Shown: piece after piece, positions 35,646 to 43,257 of the stretch
Layout: each line of letters begins with the position of its first letter
Numbering within the stretch: position 1 is the first letter of the stretch
NCBI RefSeq assembly: GCF_020907405.1
Contig: NZ_JAJJOE010000008.1
Coordinates: 186,001-250,000, forward strand
Length of the DNA stretch: 64,000 nt
Direction of reading: 5' to 3'
Source of the DNA: Arthrobacter sp. zg-Y769
GTDB taxonomy: Bacteria; Actinomycetota; Actinomycetes; Actinomycetales; Micrococcaceae
The notes under the pieces: model-generated
Seen by the model: the letters and a program-made list of their open reading frames with translations, nothing else
The model's database searches: none
What the model was told of the DNA's origin: nothing
Translations under genes and position numbers: made by a program

Positions 35646-36188
35646 ATGGATAACGAACCCACCCTCCGATTGCAGGAGCTGCAGGGCGGTACCGACGCCG
35701 GGACCGCCCTGGAGTTCTTTGATTCCCTGCCTCCGGTGCAGGTGCCGGAGCTGTACGGGTCATGGCGGGGCACCGAAGTGCCCACCGGGCACCGGCTGGA
35801 CGGGCTGCTGGAACCGCTGGGCTGGCACGGGAAACGGTTCGACGGCGCCGACGAGGTCTTCCCGCTGGTGTTTTCCGCAGCCGGCGGCGGCGAGTTCAAT
35901 GTGAATCCGGCGCTGGTCCCGCTTCCTGCCGTCCTGCGCTTCGGCCCCTTGCTGCGGAATCCTGGTCTCTTGGCGGCTGCTCGTCCTGCCCTGCGGCTGG
36001 CACGGACCCGCCGGCCTGGCGCCCGGCTGCGGATGACCGAGTACCGCGGGGTGTTGAGCGCGGCCATGATCTACGACGCCCTGCCGGTGCTGGATGTTTT
36101 CCGCCGGGTCGACGCCGGGACCGTCCTGGGCGCGATGGACCTGCGTGGTCCCGGGGCTCCGTTCTTTTTCGCGTTGCAGAGCGGCTAG
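35646..36188 (+). CDS. GXWXG / DUF4334 domain protein
   Basis: A 180-residue protein. Residues 20-75 hold the GXWXG module (FFDSLPPVQVPELYGSWRGTEVPTGH) and residues about 120-178 the DUF4334 module (RMTEYRGVLSAAMIYDALPVLDVFRRVD..VLGAMDLRG). The pairing is common in actinobacteria and has no assigned function; a lipocalin-like ligand-binding fold is likely. The ATG at 35646 follows CGAGGAGG. It comes 32 bases after the SorC regulator gene and may be co-transcribed. Confidence 0.78.
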   Translation: MDNEPTLRLQELQGGTDAGTALEFFDSLPPVQVPELYGSWRGTEVPTGHRLDGLLEPLGWHGKRFDGADEVFPLVFSAAGGGEFNVNPALVPLPAVLRFGPLLRNPGLLAAARPALRLARTRRPGARLRMTEYRGVLSAAMIYDALPVLDVFRRVDAGTVLGAMDLRGPGAPFFFALQSG

Positions 36189-36220
36189 CCGCCCCGGCAC
36201 GTTCCCAGGCCGCAGAGCGT

Positions 36221-36615
36221 CCCAGCCTTTGGGACGGAAGGGACAGGGGTGACCCCAGCAGCAACACCTGCACCACTTCGTGGGATGCTGTGTCGGAAAG
36301 CCGCTCCCACCAGCACGGTGTCCCAGCCTTTGGGGCGGAAGTAACCTCGGGTGGCCCCACCAGCAACAGCGGCACCACTTCGTGGGATGCTGTGTCGGAA
36401 AGCCGCTCCCACCAGCACGGTGTCCCAGCCTTTGGGGCGGAAGTAACCTCGGGTGGCCCCACCAGCAACACCTGCACCACTTCGTGGGATGCTGTGTCGG
36501 AAAGCCGCTCCCACCAGCACGGCGCCCCAGCCTTTGGGGCGGAAGGGACAGGGGTGACCCCAGCAGCAACACCTGCACCACTTCGTGGGACGCTGTGCTG
36601 TGCTGGCCAGGCCAC
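36221..36615. repeat. Four-copy tandem array of a 101-102 base repeat
   Basis: Units start at the CCCAGCC of 36221, 36322, 36424 and 36526. Each contains CCCAGCCTTTGGGGCGGAA, a GGTGG-CC-CCACC or related small stem, and the core CACTTCGTGGGATGCTGTG (core at 36279, 36381, 36483 and 36584) with a CCAC-TTC-GTGG hairpin. Units 1 and 4 share one middle segment (GGGACAGGGGTGACCCCAGC) while units 2 and 3 share another (TAACCTCGGGTGGCCCCACC), so the array has two subtypes in the order A-B-B-A. It fills the gap between two convergent genes. Frames across it encode only repeated shadows. Confidence 0.95.
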
Positions 36616-37005
36616 CTAGTGGCAGAGCTGCGTGCCCGGGTCCACCGCGATGGTCTCAATAACCTTGCCGGTGGAGGTGTCAATCACGACTACTGAATCG
36701 GCGGGCCAGCTTTCGTCGCGGACGGGCTGGAAGCTGACATCGGACACGGCAGTGGGCTTGCCGGCGTCGTTCCGGCTGCGGTTGAAGGCGTCGATGGTCT
36801 TCCCGGTGGCGGTGTCGACGGTCACGGTTTCCTCCGGCAGGCCAGTGGTATCGCCGGAGACCGGGGTGGAGTTCCACCAGCCCTCGAAACCGTCCACGCA
36901 AGCGGGCTCTTCGTCTTCGTCGTGCGCATTGCCGTGCCCGCTGCCGCTACAGCCCGAAAGCACGGCGCCCAGTACCAATAGGCCCACTGCCGCCATCTGC
37001 TTCAT
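36616..37005 (-). CDS. Lipoprotein of unknown function
   Basis: A 129-residue secreted lipoprotein: signal MKQMAAVGLLVLGAVLSGC with the lipobox Cys at residue 19, an acidic stretch (HGNAHDEDEEPAC), then two similar short motifs TVDTATGKTIDAF and VIDTSTGKVIETIAV that look like an internal duplication of a beta-hairpin. Two further cysteines could form a disulfide. No family recognised. The ATG at 37005 is chosen for the signal peptide. It lies 62 bases downstream of the SDR gene, same strand. Confidence 0.75.
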   Translation of the reverse strand: MKQMAAVGLLVLGAVLSGCSGSGHGNAHDEDEEPACVDGFEGWWNSTPVSGDTTGLPEETVTVDTATGKTIDAFNRSRNDAGKPTAVSDVSFQPVRDESWPADSVVVIDTSTGKVIETIAVDPGTQLCH

Positions 37006-37067
37006 ACCCAGCCTCTCCCCCGATAATCTGGGGAAGCCTAACAGACGGCCGAGGCGGGTATCCGGGC

Positions 37068-37895
37068 TCAGCCGTCGAGCATCGCCACCGAGCGGTTCCA
37101 CAGGCCCAAGGCCAGGGCGGCGTCCCCGGCCTGCTTGTTGGGCTTCGCGACCTTGCTCCGGACAAAGTACTTGCCGGTGGGATAGTCCGTTCCGGGGGTT
37201 CCCTCGGCCAGGAACACCAGTGTCCGGGCACCCTTTTCCGGCGTCGGGAGCAGCCTGCGCAGCAGCGGCGACTGGTAGACGGACCGCATAGCCGAGCCCT
37301 CGGCGCTGGAGAAGCTCGACCCGATCACACCCGGGTGGAAGGCAGTCGAAGTTGCACCATGCGAACGGTACCGGCGGTCAAACTCCTCCGTGAACAGGAT
37401 CTGCTCCAGTTTGGCGTTCCCGTAGGCCTTGCTGGGGTTGTACCCGTTTTCATTCTCCAGATCGTCCAGGTCCACGTTGCCGAACAACCGGTTGGCCATG
37501 CTGGACGTGTTGATCACCGTGCCCTTGGATTCGAGCAGCCGGTCGGTCAGCAGCTGGGTGAGCAGGAACGGCGCGAGGTAGTTCACCTGGAAGGTGATTT
37601 CGTGTCCGTCCCCCGTGACCTGCCGCTCATTGCCGAAAACGGCGCCGGCGTTGTTGGCCAGGACGTCGATGTGCGGGTAACGCTGGAGCAGTTCCGAAGC
37701 CAGGGTCCGCACGCTGCCCAGGTCTGCAAAGTCAGCCAGGAAATACTCGCCGCCGGTGTCCTTGGCGACGGCGGTGGTCTTCTCCGGCGACCGTCCCACC
37801 ACCACTACGTGGTGCCCGTGTTCCGTGAGCTGCCTTGCCGCGGCCGCCCCGATTCCGTCACTTGCGCCGGTGATCACGATGGTTTTGGGAGACAC
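37068..37895 (-). CDS. Short-chain dehydrogenase/reductase
   Basis: A 275-residue NAD(P)-dependent Rossmann enzyme. TGASDGIG (9-16) binds the cofactor, the NNAG motif is at about residues 90-93, the catalytic Ser is in NTSSMA and the YGNAK motif gives Tyr and Lys. It resembles the retinol dehydrogenase/WW-oxidoreductase-like group of SDRs by its FQVNYLAPFLLTQLL and AFHPGVIGSSF segments. Substrate unknown. A leftward unit with the lipoprotein gene is possible. Confidence 0.88.
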   Translation of the reverse strand: MSPKTIVITGASDGIGAAAARQLTEHGHHVVVVGRSPEKTTAVAKDTGGEYFLADFADLGSVRTLASELLQRYPHIDVLANNAGAVFGNERQVTGDGHEITFQVNYLAPFLLTQLLTDRLLESKGTVINTSSMANRLFGNVDLDDLENENGYNPSKAYGNAKLEQILFTEEFDRRYRSHGATSTAFHPGVIGSSFSSAEGSAMRSVYQSPLLRRLLPTPEKGARTLVFLAEGTPGTDYPTGKYFVRSKVAKPNKQAGDAALALGLWNRSVAMLDG

Positions 37896-38094
37896 AAAAG
37901 CCTGCTTTCCTCAGAGCGCGGCCGTGGCGGCAACACCGTTCCTACCTTAGCTGCGCGTACCGCACACACGGTAGGCGGTTTTCACCCGCCCGATCCAAGA
38001 GCGCCGCATCAAAAACCGCAGCGCAGTCGCCATGCAGCCAGCTGTACCGGCTCAGCCGGGCTGGCCGGGCTGAGCCGGGCTACTCCAGAGATTT

Positions 38095-38634
38095 CTAGAA
38101 CTTCCCCCGCTTGTACTTGCCCTCATCGACCCAGGTGAAGCACTCAGAACCAGAAGCGATACGGATCGTATGGGGATCCCGTCCCGCTCCAATGAAATAG
38201 ATTTCTGCGGTGTCGGGAGAACGCAACTGGACTTCGTAGTGTCCCGCCGGAGCGGGGTCACGCGTTTTGATGTTGAACCGGCTGTCCCGGTACTTCGCTT
38301 CAAGCTCCCTGACCAGAGGCTCCGGCTCTGTCCCCTCTGTCAAAGTCACAGTGGTTGCCCCGTGCCAATTCACCAAAGTATCGCTGCAATCGAGCAAAAC
38401 ACCGGTCGGCAGCTGATCAACCTTGGCCACTTTGCCTTCGGGAAGGGAATTCGCGATTTCCAGTTCCATAGCCTGCGTCCGGACTTTGGCTTCCTGCCAG
38501 GTCAACTCTTCCGCCACGGTTGTCTTCCCTTCCGATGAACTCGTATCTGCCGGCACCGCTGACGAATCGCCCGCGCACCCGGCGAGGCTCAACAGCAGCA
38601 CAACAACGGCGGCAGTACGTCGTACTCGAATCAT
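38095..38634 (-). CDS. Lipoprotein, intact member of a tandem pair
   Basis: A 179-residue secreted lipoprotein: signal MIRVRRTAAVVVLLLSLAGC with Cys20 in the lipobox, a Ser/Thr-rich spacer, and a globular domain with a conserved-looking core (LLDCSDTLVNWHGATTVTL, YEVQLRSPDTAEIYFIGAG, SECFTWVDEGKYKRGKF). The two Cys in the mature domain may pair. The neighbouring copy at 38745-39244 shares most of the sequence, so the family is duplicated here. No known domain. The variant residues in the pair are scattered, so both have drifted since duplication. Confidence 0.8.
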   Translation of the reverse strand: MIRVRRTAAVVVLLLSLAGCAGDSSAVPADTSSSEGKTTVAEELTWQEAKVRTQAMELEIANSLPEGKVAKVDQLPTGVLLDCSDTLVNWHGATTVTLTEGTEPEPLVRELEAKYRDSRFNIKTRDPAPAGHYEVQLRSPDTAEIYFIGAGRDPHTIRIASGSECFTWVDEGKYKRGKF

Positions 38635-38744
38635 TTCATTACCTCTCGGAGCGCGTCTTCAAGCAATTACTAATGCGTGCTGGGCATCGCCCCAACATAT
38701 AAAACTCGAGCACCGTGTAGCTGACCGGGCTACTCCAACGATTT

Positions 38745-39244
38745 CTAGAACTTCCCACGCTTATACTTGCAGCTCTCGACCCAGGTGAAGCATTCCGAAC
38801 TCGAAGTAATAAGGATCCTGTCTGGATCCCATCCCGCTCCGATGAAGTAGATTTCCGCGGTGTCTGGAGAACGCAACTGAACTTCATAGTCCCCCGATGG
38901 AGCGGGGTCACGCGTTTTGATGTTGAACCGATTACCCTGGTACTTCGCTTCAAGCGCCCTAACGACTCGCTCCAGATCAGTCCCTGCAGTCAAAGTAACA
39001 ATGGTTGCCCCGTTCCAATTCACCAGAGTATCGCTGCAATCGAGCAAAACACCGGTCGCCTTCTGATCACCCTTGGCCACTCTTTCTTTGGGAATCGAAT
39101 TGACGATTTCCAATTCCAATGCCTGCGTCCGCGCCTTGGCTTCCTGCCACGTCAACTCCACCTCCGCCTCCGGCGAATCGCGTGCGCACCCGCGAGGCTC
39201 AGCAGCAGCACCAAAACTCCGGCAGTACGTCGTACTCGAATCAT
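38745..39244 (-). pseudogene. Second lipoprotein copy, frameshifted at the lipobox
   Basis: The start MIRVRRTAGVLVLLLSLAG matches the intact copy, but one base is missing near 39190 (CTCGC-GGGTGC against CTCGCCGGGTGC), so the frame runs into a stop after 30 codons. With the base restored it reads SLAGCARDSPEAEVELTWQEA and continues to the end at 38745. The rest of the frame is undamaged (ELTWQEAKARTQALELEIVN..YKRGKF), which means the loss is recent, a sequencing error, or a reversible switch. The domain could still be made from an internal start at 39161 but would not be exported. Confidence 0.85.
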
Positions 39245-39302
39245 TTCAATACCTCTCGAAGCGCGTCTTCAAGCAATCGTTCGTCAGGTACACGAGCTAC
39301 TT

Positions 39303-40283
39303 CTAACCGGCATCTAGCCGACCGGTATCCGGCGCCGGACCCTGCAGCCGGACCAGCTTGTCCGGATTGCGCATCGCGTACACCGCCTGCACCCGGCCAT
39401 CCACCAGTTCCAACTGGAACACGGTAGTCACCGTTCCCTCTTCCCGGAAGGCGGCCGCCGGCAGCCCGTTCAGCTCAACAAACTCGGCGACGGCTCCGGC
39501 GCCGTACTTGTCCGCCAACCCGATCATCAACCGTGCCACCTTCTCAGGGCCGTAGACCGGCCGAAGCGCGGCACTGACCTTCCCGCCGCCGTCGGACACC
39601 AGGACCACGTCCGGAGCCAGCACGTCCAGCAGGGACTGGATCTGCCCGGTCATGGTGGCGGCCAGGAAACTTTCGACGGCGGCGCGGTGTTCTCCGGTAT
39701 CCGGCACGGTCCGCGGCGGGCCGGACCTCAGGCGGGTCCGGGCCCGGTGAACCGTCTGCCGCACGGCGGGCTCGCCCATCTCGAGGGACGCGGCAATCTC
39801 CGGGTAACCGAAGTCGAAGACCTCGTGCAGGATGAAGGCGGCCCGCTCCGGACCGCTCAGGGTCTGCAGCAGTACCAGCATGGCCGTCGAAACCTCGCTG
39901 GCGGTCAGGGCCGCTGCCTCCGGATCTGCCGCCAGCCGGGCAGGGCCGGTAGGCAGCGGTTCGGGCAGCCACTCACCCGGGTAGTCCTCCCGCCGCCGGG
40001 ACGCTGTGCGGAGGAAATTCAGTGCCTGGCGGGAGGCGATCCGGGCCAGGTAGGCCCGCGGGTTTCCCACCTGTTCGGCCACGCCACGCCACCGCAGATA
40101 GGTCTCCTGCACCACGTCCTCGGCATCGGCAACGGTGCCGAGGACGTCATAGGCAATGGTGAAGACCATGCCCCGGTGCTTCAGGAACTCGGCGTCGTGG
40201 TTTGGGCGGGCACCGGTCAGCTCCGTGTCATCGGCGCGGTATTGGCCGTCGTCGCCTTGCCCGTCTGGGGACCTGTCGGCCAT
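39303..40283 (-). CDS. ECF41-group sigma factor (SigJ-like) with SnoaL-like C-terminal domain
   Basis: A 326-residue extracytoplasmic-function sigma factor. Region 2 covers about residues 30-95, region 4 about 130-185, and a SnoaL-like domain fills the rest. The three ECF41 hallmarks are all present: WLPEPL at 105-110 in the linker, DGGGK at 231-235 and NPDKL at 306-310. In this group the C-terminal domain takes the place of an anti-sigma factor and tunes activity. ECF41 genes are usually next to a target gene of the COE type (carboxymuconolactone decarboxylase, oxidoreductase or epimerase). Here it overlaps an oxidoreductase by 67 bases. Confidence 0.93.
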   Translation of the reverse strand: MADRSPDGQGDDGQYRADDTELTGARPNHDAEFLKHRGMVFTIAYDVLGTVADAEDVVQETYLRWRGVAEQVGNPRAYLARIASRQALNFLRTASRRREDYPGEWLPEPLPTGPARLAADPEAAALTASEVSTAMLVLLQTLSGPERAAFILHEVFDFGYPEIAASLEMGEPAVRQTVHRARTRLRSGPPRTVPDTGEHRAAVESFLAATMTGQIQSLLDVLAPDVVLVSDGGGKVSAALRPVYGPEKVARLMIGLADKYGAGAVAEFVELNGLPAAAFREEGTVTTVFQLELVDGRVQAVYAMRNPDKLVRLQGPAPDTGRLDAG

Positions 40284-41377
40284 GTGTACGCTCCGCTTCG
40301 TTTCGCTTCACCGCGGATCCACCGCAGCGTCATCCGGGAGATGATTTCCTTCTGGACGGCTGCCGTCCTGCCGTGCAGGTGAAAGCGGGTCGGTGAATCG
40401 TCGGCAGACAGGAACTGAACCGCTCCGTCACTGCGGCCCAGACTAATGCACAGGCCGCGGAATCCGCTGTCGTGCCGCATCCCATCCTTTCCGTCCAGTG
40501 CCCGGAGGATGTTTCCTGCCGCTTCGGCCCCCATCGGCATGGCGGCCGCGCAGCACATCCGCAGGTAGTCGTAGAACGGGTCATCAATCACGGCGGCATC
40601 GCCGGCTCCGTAAATACGGTCCTGGCCGCGTACCCGCAGGGCCGGATCCAGGCTCAGCCGTCCACCGTCGTTCACCGGAAGGCCGCTGGCCGCGGCCAGT
40701 TCAGGCACGCCGAATCCGGCGCACCACAGCACGACGTCGGCACCCAGGCCGGTCCGCACGTCCCCGTCGGTACGCACCGGCGTCCCGCTGTGCAGTTCCA
40801 CTCCTGCCCGGCGCAGGCTCTTCTCCACGGAACGGCGGGTCTGGACGCCGAGCCCCGGCACCACGGGACCGGCGCTGTGCAGGCTTACCTGTAAGGAGCC
40901 GAAGTTCCCGGCGGTCTCCGCGGCCGTTTCGACTGCGGTCAACCCGCCTCCCACCACCGCTACATGTGCTCCGGCGGGCAGGGCTGCCAGCTGAGTGCGC
41001 GCCACCGCGGCCCCTTCGAGGTGTTCCATCCGAACCGCACCGTCCGGTGCCGTCCCCGCCGCCGAGCCCACGGCGTACAGCAGATAGTCGTAAGCCAGCC
41101 CCGTTCCCCCGGCCAGTTGAACCGTCCGCCGCTCCGGCCGGATCCGGACCGCCGCATCGGCGATCCGGCGCACGCCCGGGTGCAGGAGGGACCCATAATC
41201 GACGGTGGCATCGGCGCGTGTTCCGGCAGTGTATTCGTGCAGCCGGATCCGCTCCACGAACCTTTCTTCCGGCGTGACCAGGACGACGTCGAGTCCCGGG
41301 CGGCCGCTGGCCGCCAGCCGGTTCGCCGCCATTACCCCCGCGTATCCCCCGCCCAGAACGACTGCTGTGGTGCCCAT
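40217..41377 (-). CDS. FAD-dependent pyridine-nucleotide oxidoreductase (NDH-2-like), ECF41 partner
   Basis: A 386-residue two-dinucleotide-fold flavoprotein. FAD-binding VVLGGGYAGVMAANRL is at about 5-20, the NAD(P)H-binding VAVVGGGLTAVETAAE at about 135-150, and the C-terminal FAD motif QDRIYGAGDAAVID. It resembles type II NADH dehydrogenases and related disulfide reductases but lacks the CxxC redox pair. It is the probable target of the overlapping sigma gene and has an ECF41-like promoter upstream. Its C-terminal 67 bases overlap the sigma start, which implies translational coupling. Substrate and cellular electron acceptor unknown. Confidence 0.88.
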   Translation of the reverse strand: MGTTAVVLGGGYAGVMAANRLAASGRPGLDVVLVTPEERFVERIRLHEYTAGTRADATVDYGSLLHPGVRRIADAAVRIRPERRTVQLAGGTGLAYDYLLYAVGSAAGTAPDGAVRMEHLEGAAVARTQLAALPAGAHVAVVGGGLTAVETAAETAGNFGSLQVSLHSAGPVVPGLGVQTRRSVEKSLRRAGVELHSGTPVRTDGDVRTGLGADVVLWCAGFGVPELAAASGLPVNDGGRLSLDPALRVRGQDRIYGAGDAAVIDDPFYDYLRMCCAAAMPMGAEAAGNILRALDGKDGMRHDSGFRGLCISLGRSDGAVQFLSADDSPTRFHLHGRTAAVQKEIISRMTLRWIRGEAKRSGAYTWPTGPQTGKATTANTAPMTRS

Positions 41378-41431
41378 GAGTGCACTCCCTGCTTGTGCGT
41401 GTCTTCCGGCTTCCGCGCCGGCTGCACATGG

Positions 41432-41458
41432 GACACCGTCCGAGGCGGTTCTGTGACC
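41432..41458 (-). promoter_or_regulatory. Candidate ECF41-dependent promoter
   Basis: On the minus strand GGTCACA (41458-41452), a 16-base spacer and TGTC (41435-41432) match the ECF41 consensus TGTCACA-N16-CGTC in 9 of 11 positions. It lies 55 bases upstream of the oxidoreductase ATG, which has GGGAG before it. Confidence 0.55.
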
Positions 41459-41471
41459 GGTTGCGGAGAAA

Positions 41472-41789
41472 TCACCCGGGTTGGACGGGAGCCGTGCCCG
41501 CTATCTCCTGCAGGGCCAGCACATGGGCGTCGAAGCTTTTCCTGCCGGCCGGGGTGAGTGCCACCCAGGTGATCCGGCGGGCGTCCCGGCGCTCGGGCGA
41601 CGTCGTCTTGGCCAGACGCACATATCCGGCCTCTCCGAGAATCCGAAGTTGCTTCGAGAGCGTGGCATCGGAAACCTCCAGGGTGTCCCGGAGCACGGCA
41701 AAGTCCATCTGCTCCAGGGGACGCAGCAACCCGCAGATCCGCAGCCGTGTCGGTGGATGCACAACCTCGTCAAACCGGGGCTCAGGCAT
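41472..41789 (-). CDS. Winged-helix (HTH_34 / MarR-like) transcriptional regulator
   Basis: A 105-residue single-domain DNA-binding protein: HPPTRLRICGLLRPLEQMDFAVLRDTLEVSDATLSKQLRILGEAGYV is the helix-turn-helix core, and KTTSPERRDARRITWVALTPAGRKSF the wing. This type usually pairs with a membrane or enzyme gene that it controls. Its ATG overlaps the stop of the upstream membrane-protein gene (ATG within the last 8 bases of that frame), so the two form a tight operon. The longer frame starting at 41867 has no ribosome-site support. Confidence 0.85.
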   Translation of the reverse strand: MPEPRFDEVVHPPTRLRICGLLRPLEQMDFAVLRDTLEVSDATLSKQLRILGEAGYVRLAKTTSPERRDARRITWVALTPAGRKSFDAHVLALQEIAGTAPVQPG

Positions 41790-42252
41790 GGGGAACCGCG
41801 CGGAGCTGGTCAACAGCGGCACGGAACGCGACTCCGGTGAGTCCGTAAACCGCCGCAAACGCTGCAAGGCTGGTGAGCATCACGGCCCAGCCGAGTCCCA
41901 GCGACACCAGGCCCAGGCTTACGGAAAAAAGAAACAGGCAGACCAGCGCAGCCAGGGCGATTGCTCCATTCGCCCGCGCACCCAGCCTGCGGAACTTCAG
42001 CCCGGTGTCACGGCGGATCAGGTGCAGGATGACGAACAGCAGTCCCACGAGCAACCAGGTCCAGGACGGCGATTGATAGTCGGCTCCGGGCCGGGTGTCC
42101 AGTGCCGCCGCCACCCAGCAGGCAGCCAATGCGCCGATGGCCGCCAACAGTGCACGGGGAGGAGTGACGCCCGCTGCCAGGGTGTCGCGGTCGGCGGCGA
42201 GGTTCCGGAGATGAGCAGCAGCCTCGTTCGGATCGCGGAAGTTACTTTCCAT
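41782..42252 (-). CDS. Four-segment membrane protein coupled to a winged-helix regulator
   Basis: A protein of about 156 residues with a soluble head (RDPNEAAAHLRNLAADRDTLAAGV) and four hydrophobic segments arranged in two pairs. It has no assigned function; such proteins are often paired with HTH_34 regulators in actinobacteria. I prefer ATG 42252 (MESNFRDPNE); in-frame starts at 42273 and a TTG at 42288 are also possible. None has a good ribosome site. Confidence 0.65.
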   Translation of the reverse strand: MESNFRDPNEAAAHLRNLAADRDTLAAGVTPPRALLAAIGALAACWVAAALDTRPGADYQSPSWTWLLVGLLFVILHLIRRDTGLKFRRLGARANGAIALAALVCLFLFSVSLGLVSLGLGWAVMLTSLAAFAAVYGLTGVAFRAAVDQLRAVPHA

Positions 42253-42306
42253 GGTGGAAAGAGTATGGTCCATCGTTTCCGGTGTCAATGGACTGACGGG
42301 CGGCTC

Positions 42307-43035
42307 CTACGGCAGGGCGTCCAGCGGCGGATGCAGCGGCGGGGCTGTCGGGCTTCCCGGCGGCCGGTACAGCCCCGCATATTCCTCCAGTGTGATGCCG
42401 GCATCGTGGATCTCCGCGGCCGCAGCCGGGCCCAGATAGCGCAGGTGCCACGGCTCGTAGGCGTAGCCGGTGATGGCCTCGGCACCTGCGGGGTAGCGGA
42501 TGATGAAGCCGTACCGGTGCGCATTGGCTGCTGCCCAGGCCCCCGCGCCGGTCCCTTCGAAGCAGGCCTGCAGGGAGCACGCCCGATCGGCTGCACCGAT
42601 GTCGACGGCGAGCCCGGTCTGGTGCTCGCTGTGGCCGGGCAGGGCCGAAATCGACTCGGCAAGCTCGGACCCGTAGCGCCCGGCATAGTCGGCGTGCAGC
42701 ACGCCCTGGGCGTCCGCCGTCCGAAAGCCGCTCACCGGGGTGATGACAACTCCCGTCCCGGCGGCATCGGCGGTCATCCGGGCAAACGCATCGGCGGCCT
42801 CCCGGCGCAGGGCCACGCCGCCGACGTCGGCCAGTTCCCCTGGCACATAGGCGGGGTCCCGGAGCGGCCGTTCCTTGTTAACGACCACGGACACGCTGCC
42901 CGGGGAGTCGAAATCCTGACCGGCCGGTGCCGTCCCGGCGTTTACCGGCTGGTCGAGGTGGAAGAGGTAGGCCTGCAGGCCAAGGCACACACAGCCAAGG
43001 ATGGCGATGTGTGCGGTGATGTGCTGGCGCGGCAT
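42307..43035 (-). CDS. VanY-like D-alanyl-D-alanine carboxypeptidase (M15)
   Basis: A 242-residue peptidase with one N-terminal membrane anchor (about residues 5-25). The zinc-binding signature is intact: SGFRTADAQ (102-110), GHSEHQTGLAVDI with His138 and Asp145, and EPWHLRY with His197. It removes the terminal D-Ala from cell-wall precursors outside the membrane. The ATG at 43035 with GGGAGG just upstream is preferred over longer frames. The last residues form a Pro-rich tail. It may share a unit with the two genes downstream. Confidence 0.9.
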   Translation of the reverse strand: MPRQHITAHIAILGCVCLGLQAYLFHLDQPVNAGTAPAGQDFDSPGSVSVVVNKERPLRDPAYVPGELADVGGVALRREAADAFARMTADAAGTGVVITPVSGFRTADAQGVLHADYAGRYGSELAESISALPGHSEHQTGLAVDIGAADRACSLQACFEGTGAGAWAAANAHRYGFIIRYPAGAEAITGYAYEPWHLRYLGPAAAAEIHDAGITLEEYAGLYRPPGSPTAPPLHPPLDALP

Positions 43036-43257
43036 GGTGCCTCCCTCCCCTCCCACCTTCCCACAGGCCCGGGCGGACCGGGAGGATCGACGCGTTCCTT
43101 TCACGGCTACAACCGAAGCCCCCGGCGCAGGAAAACACACCGCGGGCCAAGGCCCGGAAGCCCGGGCAGCAAAAACCTTGTTTCGGGCAATACCCATCGG
43201 TAAATTGATTTTTCGATTCAATGCAGCTCTCCGCCCCGCCGCACCGAAGGGACCACC

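Larger units (their letters stand above)
38065..39288. repeat. Tandem duplication of about 0.6 kb carrying the lipoprotein pair
   Basis: The similarity goes beyond the genes: GGGCTACTCCAGAGATTTCT (38078) matches GGGCTACTCCAACGATTTCT (38727) downstream, and ACCTCTCGGAGCGCGTCTTC (38641) matches ACCTCTCGAAGCGCGTCTTC (39251) upstream of each start. So the unit includes the flanking regulatory DNA of both copies. Confidence 0.85.

Noticed and set aside
36221-36615. CRISPR array
   Set aside because: Units are about 102 bases and contiguous, with no short repeat/unique spacer alternation and no cas genes.
36280-36696. Reading frames across the tandem array that encode repeated peptides (Trp/Gly/Pro/His-rich) on both strands
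   Set aside because: The repetition comes from the 102-base DNA unit, all frames show it, and no ribosome site or family match is present.
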